NCBI GenBank assembly: GCA_036272735.1
Contig: DATAYF010000367.1
Location: 1-5,135 of the forward strand
DNA from: DATAYF01 sp036272735
GTDB lineage: Bacteria > Chloroflexota > Ktedonobacteria > Ktedonobacterales > Ktedonobacteraceae
Length of the DNA: 5,135 nucleotides
Direction: 5' to 3'
Positions 5,087 to 5,135 of the stretch are shown piece by piece. A program made the position numbers and the translations under genes. The notes beneath the pieces were generated by a model. The model worked only from the letters and a program-made list of their open reading frames with translations. It ran no database searches and was not told where the DNA came from. How positions within the stretch are numbered: the first letter of the stretch is position 1; each line of letters begins with the position of its first letter.

Positions 5087-5135
5087 ATGGCAGCGAAGCG
5101 AACGAAGCGCAGGAGCGTTCCCCAGGAGAGCGGGG
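5087..5135 (+). CDS. N-terminal start of an unrecognised gene, cut by the window edge
   Basis: An ATG at 5087 is preceded by GAAAGG (5074-5079) at seven bases and by the strong promoter above. It opens a frame that reads MAAKRTKRRSVPQESG to the end of the window. The beginning is highly basic, as in many nucleic-acid-binding proteins or as a disordered leader, but 16 residues do not allow a family to be named. It diverges from tnpB, with the inverted hairpin element between the two genes. Confidence 0.6.
   Translation, partial: MAAKRTKRRSVPQESG

Noticed and set aside
4702..5088. 128-codon minus-strand frame spanning the hairpin element and overlapping tnpB
   Set aside because: It crosses inverted repeats and two promoters and is rich in Arg/Pro/Ser from GC-rich repeats. 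Only the ATG at 4800 is of interest, as a possible leaderless start, and it is discussed under tnpB.

Overview
The window looks like bacterial accessory or catabolic DNA of roughly balanced base composition. It carries a peptidase/transporter operon and, upstream of it on the same strand, an IS200/IS605-type TnpB transposon gene with its hairpin ends. There is no ribosomal or other phylogenetic marker, so the host cannot be named. The solitary TnpB, the GC-rich transposon-end hairpins and the TTGACA/TATACT promoters would fit a Chloroflexota (Ktedonobacteria-like) or Gram-positive-like genome, but this is a weak inference.

Layout. Positions 1-90 (+) probably hold the last codons of an unrecognised gene that converges on the operon. 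Positions 118-3066 (-) are a compact three-gene operon, read from right to left: an M20-family amidohydrolase/peptidase (3066-1894), a 68-residue two-helix membrane protein of the DUF3311 type (1871-1665), and a sodium:solute symporter (1647-118). The gaps are 22 and 17 bases, and the second and third genes each have a clear ribosome binding site. The likely division of labour is that the symporter, with its small partner, imports an amide- or peptide-like compound and the M20 enzyme hydrolyses it in the cytoplasm. The substrate cannot be read from the sequence. A promoter candidate with a perfect TTGACA lies at 3175-3146 (-), amid a cluster of small repeats that could be an operator.

Positions 3296-3331 form a strong hairpin, probably a terminator separating the operon from the tnpB gene. 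Positions 3377-4804 (-) encode a TnpB RNA-guided nuclease with all three RuvC acidic residues and the four zinc-finger cysteines intact. Its 3' end contains the right-end hairpin of the transposon, so the end of the gene should double as the omega (guide) RNA. No TnpA transposase is present. A good promoter (TTCACA-17-TATACT) stands at its 5' end, but the reading frame has no conventional start codon downstream of that promoter.

Positions 4851-4990 hold two transposon-end-like hairpins in inverted orientation around a ~50-base core, a small palindromic element that may be non-autonomous. A third partial copy of the same repeat forms the spacer of a strong rightward promoter (5022-5051), which drives a gene beginning at 5087 and running off the window.
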